Shown: positions 1 through 5,852, counted from the first letter of the stretch. The stretch: 9,149 nt of DNA from Candidatus Methanolliviera sp. GoM_asphalt (GCA_902158745.1 CABGHH010000055.1:1-9149), one strand, 5' to 3'. Numbers and translations are program-made. The notes: generated from the sequence alone by a model not told the origin.

Positions 1-217
1 GTGAAGCCACATAGATCTCTTAGGGTAGAAGAGAATAATGGAAGACGTAAATGGAGACAGAGAACACCTGAAAATGGCAGAAGGACTTACCGATCATATA
101 TGGTCGCTAGAAGAGATGTTCACATTCGGGGTGCCTGTTCAATGGATGACATACACGACCAAGTTTTTGGGTTTGTCAAAGAGTAATCTAATAGCGATAG
201 CTATCCCTTTTTTATGA
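1..217 (+). pseudogene. DDE transposase C-terminal remnant, frameshifted and truncated by the window edge
   Basis: Frame 1 from base 1 reads V-K-P-H-R-S-L-R, then G-R-R-K-W-R-Q-R-T-P-E, resembling the segment that follows the last catalytic Glu in many DDE insertion-sequence transposases (the 'PHRSL ... RTPxMAxGLTDH' type). At the A-run 71-74 the recognisable reading moves to frame 2: MAEGLTDHIWSLEEMF, then TFGVPVQW, ending at TGA 215-217. Dropping one A gives an uninterrupted RTPE-MAEGLTDH, so the break is a single-base insertion (or a sequencing error, or a frameshift site). Frame 1 itself stops at 184-186. The catalytic core lies to the left of the window, so I do not assign an IS family. 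The motif match is from memory of transposase C-termini, not from a search. Confidence 0.6.
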
Positions 218-238
218 TAAAAATGAACTGTTTTCTGG

Positions 239-273
239 TTTCTCATCATTATCTGAAACATAATGATGAGAAA
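239..273. repeat. Perfect 14-bp inverted repeat (hairpin) behind the transposase remnant
   Basis: The left arm TTTCTCATCATTAT (239-252) and the right arm ATAATGATGAGAAA (260-273) are exact reverse complements around a 7-nt loop. It lies 22 bp past the transposase frame's stop codon and about 190 bp before fwdD. It could be a terminator for the transposase transcript or part of the insertion-sequence end. The stem is AT-rich and no long T-run follows directly, so the terminator reading is not secure. Confidence 0.6.
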
Positions 274-398
274 TATAAAAAAATTGTATAAAATATGTTT
301 TAAAATCTTCTAACATGCAAAAAATGGCTATTGAAAAATGTGAAAAAGTTGAAAATCACTAGAAAAATCGATAGTGCTCAAAGACCAAACGGGAAGAT

Positions 399-430
399 AA
401 AAAATTTATGTGAGTAGTTATGTTTATATC
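399..430 (+). promoter_or_regulatory. Candidate archaeal promoter elements upstream of fwdD
   Basis: Two TATA-like stretches lie here: an A-rich run leading into TTTATG (about 399-410) and TTTATATC (423-430). With the usual spacing of about 25 bp to the start site, the first would give a leader of about 35 nt. The second would give a very short leader beginning near the AAGGGG (451-456) ribosome-site candidate. The sequence does not decide which is used. Confidence 0.35.
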
Positions 431-464
431 AGAGAGATATGCCCAACGGTAAGGGGAAAGACAT

Positions 465-845
465 ATGAAGCGAGAAGTGAAGTTGATCACAGGGAGAACC
501 CTCGATCAGGGAATATTCATAGAGCATAAGCATTCCGACGAGTATCTTAACGCGGCGGCGATCTGCCGGATAAATCCAAAATTGATGAAAGAGATCGGTG
601 TAGATGAAGGAGGCGGAGTAAAGGTGATTACGGATGTCGCCGATGTTGTCGTAAGGGCCGTGGGGGATGATAATATTGGGGAAGAGATGATATTCGTTCC
701 GATGGGTCCTTGGGCAAACTTCGTGTTGGGGATAGATGTGGGAATGGCTGGAATGCCGTCGTTTAAGGGAGTAAATGCAAAGATTGAATCCACGGATGAG
801 AAAACCCCCAAGATGGAAGAACTCATGAAGAGGTATATGATATGA
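465..845 (+). CDS. fwdD: Formylmethanofuran dehydrogenase subunit D (molybdopterin-dinucleotide-binding)
   Basis: This is the small subunit that completes the pterin-cofactor pocket of the tungsten/molybdenum formylmethanofuran dehydrogenase, the cytoplasmic enzyme that reduces CO2 to the formyl level on methanofuran or runs in reverse. The 126-residue product has the N-terminal LITGRTLDQG start of the molydopterin-binding beta-barrel fold. It also has the family's C-terminal signature MGPWANFVLG (about residues 80-89), followed by a GMPSFKGVNA stretch. Its length is normal for the family. The ATG at 465 is preceded by a purine-rich AAGGGGAAAG (451-460), a modest ribosome site. It is the first gene of the fwd cluster, and its TGA overlaps the fwdB ATG as ATGA. 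FwdD and FmdD (tungsten or molybdenum isoenzyme) cannot be told apart from this sequence. Confidence 0.93.
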   Translation: MKREVKLITGRTLDQGIFIEHKHSDEYLNAAAICRINPKLMKEIGVDEGGGVKVITDVADVVVRAVGDDNIGEEMIFVPMGPWANFVLGIDVGMAGMPSFKGVNAKIESTDEKTPKMEELMKRYMI

Positions 846-2140
846 TAATAGAAGATGTTATCTGCCCATTCTGCGGTTCTCTCTGCGACGATCTTACCGT
901 AGAGGTAAAAGATAATGAGATCGCCGGGATAGAGAACGCCTGTAAGCTCGGTTATAGCAAGATGATGGGATACGAACACGACAGGTATGAGAGACCATTA
1001 AAGAGAGTCGGAGACGAATTTAAGGAGATAAGCTATGAAGAGAGTATCGAAGAGGCGGCTAAGATACTCTATAATGCGAAGAGCCCCTTACTTTACGGAT
1101 GGGCTTCTACGAGCTGCGAGGCGATAGAGAGAGGAATCGAACTGGCGGTGAAGATAGGTGGAGTAATCGATCAGACTGCAACGGTTTGCCACGGGCCAAC
1201 GGTCTTGGGAACACAGGAAGTTGGAAAGCCATCCTGCACGCTCGGAGAGGTGAAGAACAGGGCGGATTTGGTCATATACTGGGGATGTAATCCGTTTCAT
1301 GCGCACCCCAGGCATGCGGAGAGATATTCGACCTTTACGAAGGGATATTTTACTAAGAAAGGAAGAACTGATCGGAAAATCGTCCTCGTTGATATAAGAA
1401 AGACCGATACCGAAGGGATATGCGATAGATTTATTCAGATCGAGCCAGGATCGGACTATAAGATTCTAACTTCTTTAATCGCTATCGTCATGGGAAAAGA
1501 AGAGAGCATCCCAGAAGAGATTGGCGGAGTCAAGAAGGAGGAATTGTTGGGGCTTGCAGAAGAGATGAAGCACGCTAACTTCGGAATGGTATTCTTCGGG
1601 ATGGGCGTGACGATGACTGGACCAAAGTACAAGAACATAGCGGCGTTGGAGAGATTGGTGCGGGAGCTGAATCGCCACACGAAGTTCTCGCTTATGCCGA
1701 TGCGGGGACATTATAACGTTGCCGGAGCAGGAGCAGTGTTCACTTGGAGGACGGGGTTTCCTTATGCGGTTGATTTCAGAAGGGGCTACCCATACTATAA
1801 TCCTGGAGAGACGACCTCTAACGATCTTTTGACCAGAGAAGAAGTCGATGCAATGCTTGTGGTAGCTTCGGATCCGGGGGCACATTTTGTAAACTCTTCG
1901 GTGAGGCGGATGGCAAAGATTCCCCTGATCGTGATGGATCCCCATCCGAGCGCGACGAGCGAACTTGCAGATTTGATCATTCCAACTGCCATAAGTGGTG
2001 TGGAGATGGATGGGACCGCTTATAGAATGGATGATGTTCCGATAAGGTTTAAAAAACTTATAGACTCCAAATTCAAGAGCGATTTCGAGATAATTGGAGA
2101 TATCATCGAGAAGATCGAGAAGAGGGGGGTGAAAGATTGA
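842..2140 (+). CDS. fwdB: Formylmethanofuran dehydrogenase subunit B (catalytic, pterin and 4Fe-4S)
   Basis: This is the formate-dehydrogenase-like catalytic subunit: with bis-molybdopterin and W or Mo it reduces CO2 to formate, which is passed to FwdA. The 432-residue product starts with a 4Fe-4S motif, CPFCGSLCDD (C8, C11, C15) plus C34. The expected metal-ligand region reads TATVCHGPT with Cys116 (TGC at 1187-1189). It is therefore the cysteine form, not the selenocysteine form some methanogens have. WGCNPFHAHPRH follows, and the C-terminal part holds MDPHPSATSELADLIIP and GVEMDGTAYRMD, typical of molybdopterin oxidoreductases. The length matches full-size FwdB. The start ATG overlaps the fwdD stop by 4 nt, and the end overlaps fwdA by 4 nt, which suggests translational coupling. 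Confidence 0.96.
   Translation: MIIEDVICPFCGSLCDDLTVEVKDNEIAGIENACKLGYSKMMGYEHDRYERPLKRVGDEFKEISYEESIEEAAKILYNAKSPLLYGWASTSCEAIERGIELAVKIGGVIDQTATVCHGPTVLGTQEVGKPSCTLGEVKNRADLVIYWGCNPFHAHPRHAERYSTFTKGYFTKKGRTDRKIVLVDIRKTDTEGICDRFIQIEPGSDYKILTSLIAIVMGKEESIPEEIGGVKKEELLGLAEEMKHANFGMVFFGMGVTMTGPKYKNIAALERLVRELNRHTKFSLMPMRGHYNVAGAGAVFTWRTGFPYAVDFRRGYPYYNPGETTSNDLLTREEVDAMLVVASDPGAHFVNSSVRRMAKIPLIVMDPHPSATSELADLIIPTAISGVEMDGTAYRMDDVPIRFKKLIDSKFKSDFEIIGDIIEKIEKRGVKD
2124..2132 (+). promoter_or_regulatory. fwdA: Ribosome binding site that fixes the fwdA TTG start
   Basis: GGGGGGTGA inside the end of fwdB closely matches the archaeal anti-Shine-Dalgarno complement GGAGGTGA and ends 4 nt before the TTG at 2137. 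No in-frame ATG or GTG lies nearby; the GTG at 2141 is out of frame. The site therefore supports the TTG start. Confidence 0.65.
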
Positions 2141-3858
2141 GTGAACTATTGATAAAAAATGGAATCGTCTATGACCCTTTAAATGATATATGCGGGGAGA
2201 AGAAGGATATATTCGTTAGAGACGGAAAGATCGTGGAAGAGGTTAAAAAACCGGAGATCTTGGACGTGAACGGTCTGTTGGTACTGCCCGGGGGTGTGGA
2301 GGGACACGCACATCTTTCTGGATCGAAGGTTAATGCTGGAAGGTTGATGAGGCCGGAGGACGGGAGAAGGGGATTAAGAAGAAAGACTGCCATAACGATG
2401 CCAGAATCCGGCTACTCCGTGATTAATGTATATGGGGAAGGATACAGGTATGCAAGGATGGGTTACACGACGATGGTAGAAGCTGCGATGCCGATTCTGA
2501 CCGCGATACACACACATGAAGAATTAAGGGATATACCGATATTGGACAAGTTGTCGATGACGCTCTTTGGGTTCAACTGGTTCGTGATGGATTACATAAG
2601 GAAGGGAGAGATGGATAAGCTCGCGGCTTATGTTGCATGGGCCCTTAAGATATCCAAGGGATACGGAATAAAGATCGTGAATCCGAGTGGGGGAGAGAAT
2701 TGGAAGTGGGGAAAGAACGTTAGTTCGATCGATGAGCCAAATATAAGCTTTGGTGTCAGTGCAAGGGAGATATTGAGTTCACTGATGGAGGTGAATGAGA
2801 TACTGGATCTACCGCACCCAATACACGTTCACTGCAACAGATTAGGCCAGCCCGGAAACTATGACATCGCGATCGATACGATGAAGATCTCAAGCGGGTT
2901 TGAGACGAAGCGAGAACGGGAACCCTTACATGTGACGCACATCATGTTCAGCTCTTATGGCGGGGAGAAGTGGAAGGATTTTGAGAGCAAGACGGATGAG
3001 GTTACAAAAGAAGTAAATTCAAATAAAAATGCATCCATCGATCTTGGACAGCTCATGTTTGGGGATACAACGACGATGACGGCAGACGGGGCGTTGGAGT
3101 TTGCTTTGTGCAAATTGACCGGATCTAAGTGGAGTAATTCTGACACGGAGATGGAGACGGGGGGAGGAATAACGCCACAGATATATTCTCCTTCCATGCC
3201 TATTAACGCAATCCAGTGGGCGATAGGATTGGAGTCAGCTCTGCTCGTAAAGAATCCCTATCAGGTCTGGCTAACGACGGATCATCCAAATGGTGCGCCA
3301 TTCACGACTTATCCCGAGGTGATCTCGCTCCTGATGAGTAAAGATAGAAGAAAGAAGGAGATCGAAAGGGTGAACAAAGTCGTTCAAAAAAGAGCAATTC
3401 TTTCTTCTCTGGATAGAGAATACGGATGGAATGAGATCGCGACGATAACGAGAGCTTCTCAGGCGAAGGCGTATCAATTGAATGATAAAGGACACATCGG
3501 AGTAGGTGCGGATGCGGACATCGCGGTATTTAACATAAACCCAGAGGAGGTAGATCCTTCGAAGGATTATGAAGAAGTAGAAAGGGCATTTTCCGCGACG
3601 AAATACACGATAAAGGGTGGAGAGATCGTTGTAAGAGACGGTGAGATCGTAAAGGTATTCCCAGGAAAGACACTCTGGACAAACGCGGAGTTCGACGGAT
3701 ACTACGAGTTGATAGAGGACGATTTGAAGGATTGGTTCTCGAAATATTACACGGTAAGCTTGAGCAATTATGGAGTGAGCGACGTTTATCTGACAAATCC
3801 AGAAGTGATTAAGACGAACCCAAAGATAGGAGGAAGGATAGAAGTACCGGCAGAGTGA
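2137..3858 (+). CDS. fwdA: Formylmethanofuran dehydrogenase subunit A (binuclear-metal amidohydrolase)
   Basis: FwdA is the amidohydrolase-like subunit that condenses the formate made by FwdB with methanofuran, giving formylmethanofuran. The 573-residue product shows the family's metal ligands in order: H57 and H59 in EGHAHLSG, K179 in GIKIVNPSGG (the carboxylated-lysine position), H230/H232 in HPIHVHCNRLGQPGN, H265/H268 in LHVTHIMFSS and D382 in LTTDHPNGAPF. The length is usual for the family. It starts with TTG and overlaps the fwdB stop as TTGA; a strong ribosome site lies at 2124-2132. It ends as GTGA into fwdC. All the residues I would look for are present, so the enzyme should be active. 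Confidence 0.96.
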   Translation: MSELLIKNGIVYDPLNDICGEKKDIFVRDGKIVEEVKKPEILDVNGLLVLPGGVEGHAHLSGSKVNAGRLMRPEDGRRGLRRKTAITMPESGYSVINVYGEGYRYARMGYTTMVEAAMPILTAIHTHEELRDIPILDKLSMTLFGFNWFVMDYIRKGEMDKLAAYVAWALKISKGYGIKIVNPSGGENWKWGKNVSSIDEPNISFGVSAREILSSLMEVNEILDLPHPIHVHCNRLGQPGNYDIAIDTMKISSGFETKREREPLHVTHIMFSSYGGEKWKDFESKTDEVTKEVNSNKNASIDLGQLMFGDTTTMTADGALEFALCKLTGSKWSNSDTEMETGGGITPQIYSPSMPINAIQWAIGLESALLVKNPYQVWLTTDHPNGAPFTTYPEVISLLMSKDRRKKEIERVNKVVQKRAILSSLDREYGWNEIATITRASQAKAYQLNDKGHIGVGADADIAVFNINPEEVDPSKDYEEVERAFSATKYTIKGGEIVVRDGEIVKVFPGKTLWTNAEFDGYYELIEDDLKDWFSKYYTVSLSNYGVSDVYLTNPEVIKTNPKIGGRIEVPAE

Positions 3859-4631
3859 TAGAGATGCAGAATATAACGCTAAAATCAAAATACGATGGTA
3901 GAATCTCCGTGGAGGCAGAGATCATCACACCAGATAACTTCTCTGGTAAAGACGCGAAAGAGATAGGTGAGATGGATCTCTTCATGGGGAACAAGACGGT
4001 AAAACTTAAGGATATCTTTGAGGTGTCGGTGGAAGGATCGTCCGAGAATCCCGAAGATACCGAGATCATCATAAAAGGAAATACAGACAGGATAAAGAGG
4101 ATCGGAGAAGGGATGACTTCAGGAAAGATAGTCATCGAGGGAGATGTCGATATGCACTGCGGCGCGATGATGCGAGGAGGAAAAATAATCGTCAAAGGAG
4201 ATGCGGATTCTTGGGCAGGAAGGGAGATGTCCGGAGGAGAACTTCTGATCGAGGGAGATGCGAAGAATTATATCGGAGGCGCTTATCGAGGAGAGACGTA
4301 CGGGATGACAGGGGGAAAGATAACGGTAAAGGGAAACGTAGGAGCCTATCTTGGAGAGAAGATGAAAGATGGAGAGATCGTAGTGGAGGGAGACGCGGAT
4401 ATGATCTCTGGAATGGAGATGTTAGGAGGAAAGATAATCATCAAGGGAGATGCGATCATGCCCGGAGGCGAGATGAAGGGTGGAACGGTCATTGTCATGG
4501 GTGAGGTTACCGATAGGATGCCAACGTTTAAGATGGACGGAATGGAGATTATAGAAGGGATTGAATTCAATAGATATACAGGAGATCTATCCGTCAGAAG
4601 GGCGAAGGGCGTTTTATATATGAAGGGGTAA
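3855..4631 (+). CDS. fwdC: Formylmethanofuran dehydrogenase subunit C (beta-helix repeat protein)
   Basis: FwdC is a structural subunit with the right-handed beta-helix fold of the glutamate-synthase alpha-subunit C-terminal domain; in the complex it packs against FwdA and FwdB. The 258-residue product has a leading domain of about 75 residues, then roughly seven repeats of a GG-(K/E)-hydrophobic-x-hydrophobic-(K/E)-G-(D/N) unit, for example GGKIIVKGDADSWAG, GGELLIEGDAKNYIG and GGKIIIKGDA. Two starts are possible: GTG 3855, overlapping the fwdA stop as GTGA, or ATG 3864, three codons later. I prefer GTG because the other fwd junctions use the same 4-nt overlap, but no strong ribosome site decides it. 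It is the last recognisable fwd gene here; subunits E, F, G and H are absent from the window. Confidence 0.94.
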   Translation: MIEMQNITLKSKYDGRISVEAEIITPDNFSGKDAKEIGEMDLFMGNKTVKLKDIFEVSVEGSSENPEDTEIIIKGNTDRIKRIGEGMTSGKIVIEGDVDMHCGAMMRGGKIIVKGDADSWAGREMSGGELLIEGDAKNYIGGAYRGETYGMTGGKITVKGNVGAYLGEKMKDGEIVVEGDADMISGMEMLGGKIIIKGDAIMPGGEMKGGTVIVMGEVTDRMPTFKMDGMEIIEGIEFNRYTGDLSVRRAKGVLYMKG

Positions 4632-4859
4632 TGGGATGCTTGAGACTCTTGAGGCTTCCTGAAGAGATCTTAGAAGAATATGCAGATTACCAGATCGCCT
4701 TAGATTCGGCTAAACGATAAAGATGGCAAGATTCTAACCGATAAAGAGCTAAGGGATCGCTTTGGAGATTGGACACAAGACATCAGTAACCAAGGATCTC
4801 AAAGATCCCTATTCCTTAAGTATAAGACTTCTATCATCAACTTTTTAGTTATTTTCTAA
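4631..4859 (+). pseudogene. Small unidentified reading frame after fwdC, apparently frameshifted
   Basis: An ATG at 4631 overlaps the last base of the fwdC stop (TAATG) and opens 29 codons rich in Leu, Glu and Arg (LRLLRLPEEILEEYADYQ), stopping at 4718-4720. The next frame is open from 4704 to the TAA at 4857-4859 and reads like coding sequence at first (DKDGKILTDKELRDRFGDW). Removing one base near 4715 joins the two parts as SAKDKDGKIL, giving a product of about 75 residues. The tail (SIINFLVIF) looks non-coding. I do not recognise the protein. It may be a decayed or truncated gene once cotranscribed with fwdDBAC, or two unrelated open stretches. Confidence 0.35.
4842..4857 (+). terminator. 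Candidate T-rich terminator region for the fwd transcript
   Basis: Two T-tracts (4842-4846 and 4852-4855) follow the fwdC trailer, and a stronger T8 lies at 4956-4963. Archaeal transcription commonly stops at such T-runs without a hairpin. Which tract acts, if any, cannot be read from the sequence. Confidence 0.3.
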
Positions 4860-4918
4860 TTATATGCGAAGATCCTATTGATCAAGATAATAGGTAAGAG
4901 TGGTATTGAAATGTAGTT

Positions 4919-4944
4919 AAAAAAAATCAAAAAAAATAAAAAAA
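4919..4944 (-). terminator. Triple T-tract terminator of the small-peptide cassette
   Basis: Read on the minus strand, runs of 7, 8 and 8 T separated by one or two bases start 17 bases past the stop codon of the last small gene (E). This is a typical archaeal poly-T terminator. It supports the cassette being one transcript that ends here, convergent with the fwd operon. Confidence 0.65.
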
Positions 4945-4961
4945 TAGAAGATCTCTTTTTT

Positions 4962-5024
4962 TTACTTTCCAGCAAAGAAACTCGCACAATCAGTTATACA
5001 TCCTATACATTCTACCCATCCCAT
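4962..5024 (-). CDS. Small peptide E, 20 residues, CxxCxxxC and C-terminal Gly-Lys
   Basis: The 20-residue product is MGWVECIGCITDCASFFAGK, with Cys at 6, 9 and 13 and the ending F-F-A-G-K. It has no leader block like that of A, C and D; the sequence begins almost at the cysteine cluster. A full AAGGAGGTGA ribosome site (5031-5040) sits 6 nt before the ATG, as good as any site in the window, and this is the main reason to believe so short a gene. It is the last gene of the cassette, before the T-tracts at 4919-4944. The function is unknown. The cysteine spacing recalls metal-binding or cross-linked peptides, but this is only a resemblance. Confidence 0.7.
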   Translation of the reverse strand: MGWVECIGCITDCASFFAGK

Positions 5025-5030
5025 CTTTTT

Positions 5031-5040
5031 TCACCTCCTT
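5031..5040 (-). promoter_or_regulatory. Ribosome binding site of peptide E
   Basis: AAGGAGGTGA on the minus strand is a near-complete match to the 16S 3' end, with 6 nt to the ATG. A poly-A spacer follows. The same block recurs before peptide D (5227-5236). Confidence 0.8.
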
Positions 5041-5104
5041 TTTTATTTTTTACTTATATTTGCCTCTGCTTCCACCATCAAGATACACCATCATCTAACA
5101 ATCT

Positions 5105-5218
5105 TCACTTCCCACTGACCCAACTGAAGATGTCAAAGGCGCCACTACAAATATCTATACAACAGTCCCAACATTTATAGGCACCCTCGTCCTTCAACAT
5201 CCCTTCCAATCTCTTCAT
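5105..5218 (-). CDS. Small peptide D, 37 residues, leader-like N-terminus, CxxCC cluster, C-terminal Gly-Lys
   Basis: The 37-residue product begins MKRLEGMLKDEG, which aligns with residues 11-21 of A and C (basic pair, Leu/Ile, x2, Met, Leu/Phe, x, Asp-Glu, Gly/Ser). It continues with YKCWDCCIDIC (Cys 16, 19, 20, 24) and ends F-S-W-V-S-G-K. The ATG is 8 nt from an AAGGAGGTGA ribosome site (5227-5236). The gene lies between C and E with no other gene between. It has the look of a precursor with a charged leader and a hydrophobic, cysteine-rich core, but no processing enzyme is visible in the window. I do not recognise the family. Confidence 0.78.
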   Translation of the reverse strand: MKRLEGMLKDEGAYKCWDCCIDICSGAFDIFSWVSGK

Positions 5219-5226
5219 CTCTTTTT

Positions 5227-5236
5227 TCACCTCCTT
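5227..5236 (-). promoter_or_regulatory. Ribosome binding site of peptide D
   Basis: AAGGAGGTGA on the minus strand, 8 nt before the peptide D ATG and 16 nt after the stop of peptide C. The strength and spacing fix the D start. Confidence 0.8.
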
Positions 5237-5252
5237 CTTTTACTTTCTCTCT

Positions 5253-5414
5253 TCACTTTCCGAGGCAGAAACCAATATTATCACGCCAGAAGCCCCAAGT
5301 ATCCCGCTGAAGATTGAATACCGTCATGGCAAAGGTCGCCCACGGCATCGCGCTCTCATCCTCAAACATCCCTCTTATCTTCTTTATTATTCCCCCCCTT
5401 TTATCACCACCCAT
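5253..5414 (-). CDS. Small peptide C, 53 residues, leader-like N-terminus, Trp-rich core, C-terminal Gly-Lys
   Basis: The 53-residue product has a KKIRGMFEDES block at 11-21, in register with RKLRDMLGDEG at 11-21 of peptide A. This shared register supports the ATG at 5414. The core (about 22-53) has three Trp and several Phe, a single Cys (C50), and ends I-G-F-C-L-G-K. Unlike B, D and E it has no CxxC. The only ribosome-site candidate for this ATG is the G-run 5423-5428, 8 nt upstream and inside the last codons of B. The better GGTGGTGAT lies just inside the gene, with no ATG, GTG or TTG at a suitable distance. A run of seven G (5392-5398, minus strand) lies in codons 6-8 and could slip. A longer upstream extension of this frame overlaps B and is probably a shadow. 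Confidence 0.68.
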   Translation of the reverse strand: MGGDKRGGIIKKIRGMFEDESAMPWATFAMTVFNLQRDTWGFWRDNIGFCLGK

Positions 5415-5416
5415 AA

Positions 5417-5533
5417 TTATTTCCCCCCGAGCATCGCGAGCATCGGCGTGACCGCACCGACGGCACCCACTGCGAGATTGGCGAGATTTATGAGGCACCC
5501 ACAGCATCCCAAACAAGTTTCGATGATCTGCAT
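5417..5533 (-). CDS. Small peptide B, 38 residues, CxxCCxC and hydrophobic Ala/Gly/Val-rich tail, C-terminal Gly-Lys
   Basis: The 38-residue product starts MQIIETCLGCCGC (Cys 7, 10, 11, 13), continues as a hydrophobic stretch (LINLANLAVGAVGAV) and ends M-L-A-M-L-G-G-K. The hydrophobic part (14-36) is long enough to cross or enter a membrane. The ATG has AGGTGAT (5537-5543) 3 nt upstream, a good but close ribosome site. The stop codon is 2 nt from the ATG of peptide C, so the two are likely coupled. There is no leader block of the A/C/D type. The function is unknown; membrane-active or metal-binding roles are guesses from composition only. Confidence 0.75.
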   Translation of the reverse strand: MQIIETCLGCCGCLINLANLAVGAVGAVTPMLAMLGGK

Positions 5534-5536
5534 TTA

Positions 5537-5543
5537 ATCACCT
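5537..5543 (-). promoter_or_regulatory. Ribosome binding site of peptide B
   Basis: AGGTGAT on the minus strand with 3 nt to the ATG at 5533. It matches the GGTGAT core of the archaeal site and lies in the 24-nt gap between A and B. Confidence 0.6.
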
Positions 5544-5557
5544 ATTTTTTATTTTCG

Positions 5558-5815
5558 TCATTTTCCAAATACGAAACCGACCATATCAACACAATCTGCG
5601 AGAGCACCAAAACAATCGGTAAATACTGTTATAAGACCGGTCATCTCAGGGATACAAGTGGCAAGATCAACGGCACAACTGCCTAATTCGGGAATGAGAC
5701 TAAGCCACCCAGGAATATCAAAAATATTGATGGGAAGAGTAATGGCACAGCCCCCCTCATCTCCCAACATATCCCGCAATTTTCTCATCTTCAACCTTTT
5801 AATTTTAATCTTCAT
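5558..5815 (-). CDS. Small peptide A, 85 residues, leader-like N-terminus, five-Cys hydrophobic core, C-terminal Gly-Lys
   Basis: This is the first and longest gene of the cassette. The product starts with a strongly basic segment (MKIKIKRLKM), then RKLRDMLGDEGG (11-22), then a hydrophobic core of about 63 residues with Cys 23, 47, 54, 68 and 75, ending V-G-F-V-F-G-K. The DEGG before C23 looks like a leader/core border of the double-glycine kind, an inference only. The ATG at 5815 is the first in frame after an upstream TGA, and GGTGGTG ends 4 nt before it. Residue 10 is also Met and would give a start matching peptide D. The open frame on the opposite strand (5658-5867) is its shadow. I do not recognise the family; secreted or membrane-associated peptide is my best guess. 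Confidence 0.72.
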   Translation of the reverse strand: MKIKIKRLKMRKLRDMLGDEGGCAITLPINIFDIPGWLSLIPELGSCAVDLATCIPEMTGLITVFTDCFGALADCVDMVGFVFGK

Positions 5816-5852
5816 CCTTCACCACCCAACTTTTCACCATCCATCCTTCTTC

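Noticed and set aside
506..979. Minus-strand 157-codon open frame across fwdD
   Set aside because: It is antisense to a confidently identified gene and runs into fwdB; its Ser/Thr/Pro-rich composition is that of a shadow.
1187..1189. Selenocysteine at the FwdB metal-ligand position
   Set aside because: The codon is TGC (Cys116), not TGA, so the enzyme is the cysteine form.
5050..5094. Minus-strand 14-codon ORF (MMVYLDGGSRGKYK) between peptides D and E
   Set aside because: No ribosome site precedes it, and it ends GKYK instead of GK. It is too short to support.
5415..5516. Upstream extension of the peptide C frame to a longer 87-codon reading frame
   Set aside because: The added part lies in a shifted frame over peptide B, is Arg/Cys-rich like an out-of-frame shadow, and lacks a ribosome site. 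B has its own ribosome site and the Gly-Lys ending.
5812..5844. Minus-strand 10-codon ORF (MDGEKLGGEG) overlapping the peptide A start as ATGA
   Set aside because: It could be a leader peptide, but the only purine-rich sequence abuts the ATG, and length alone gives no support.
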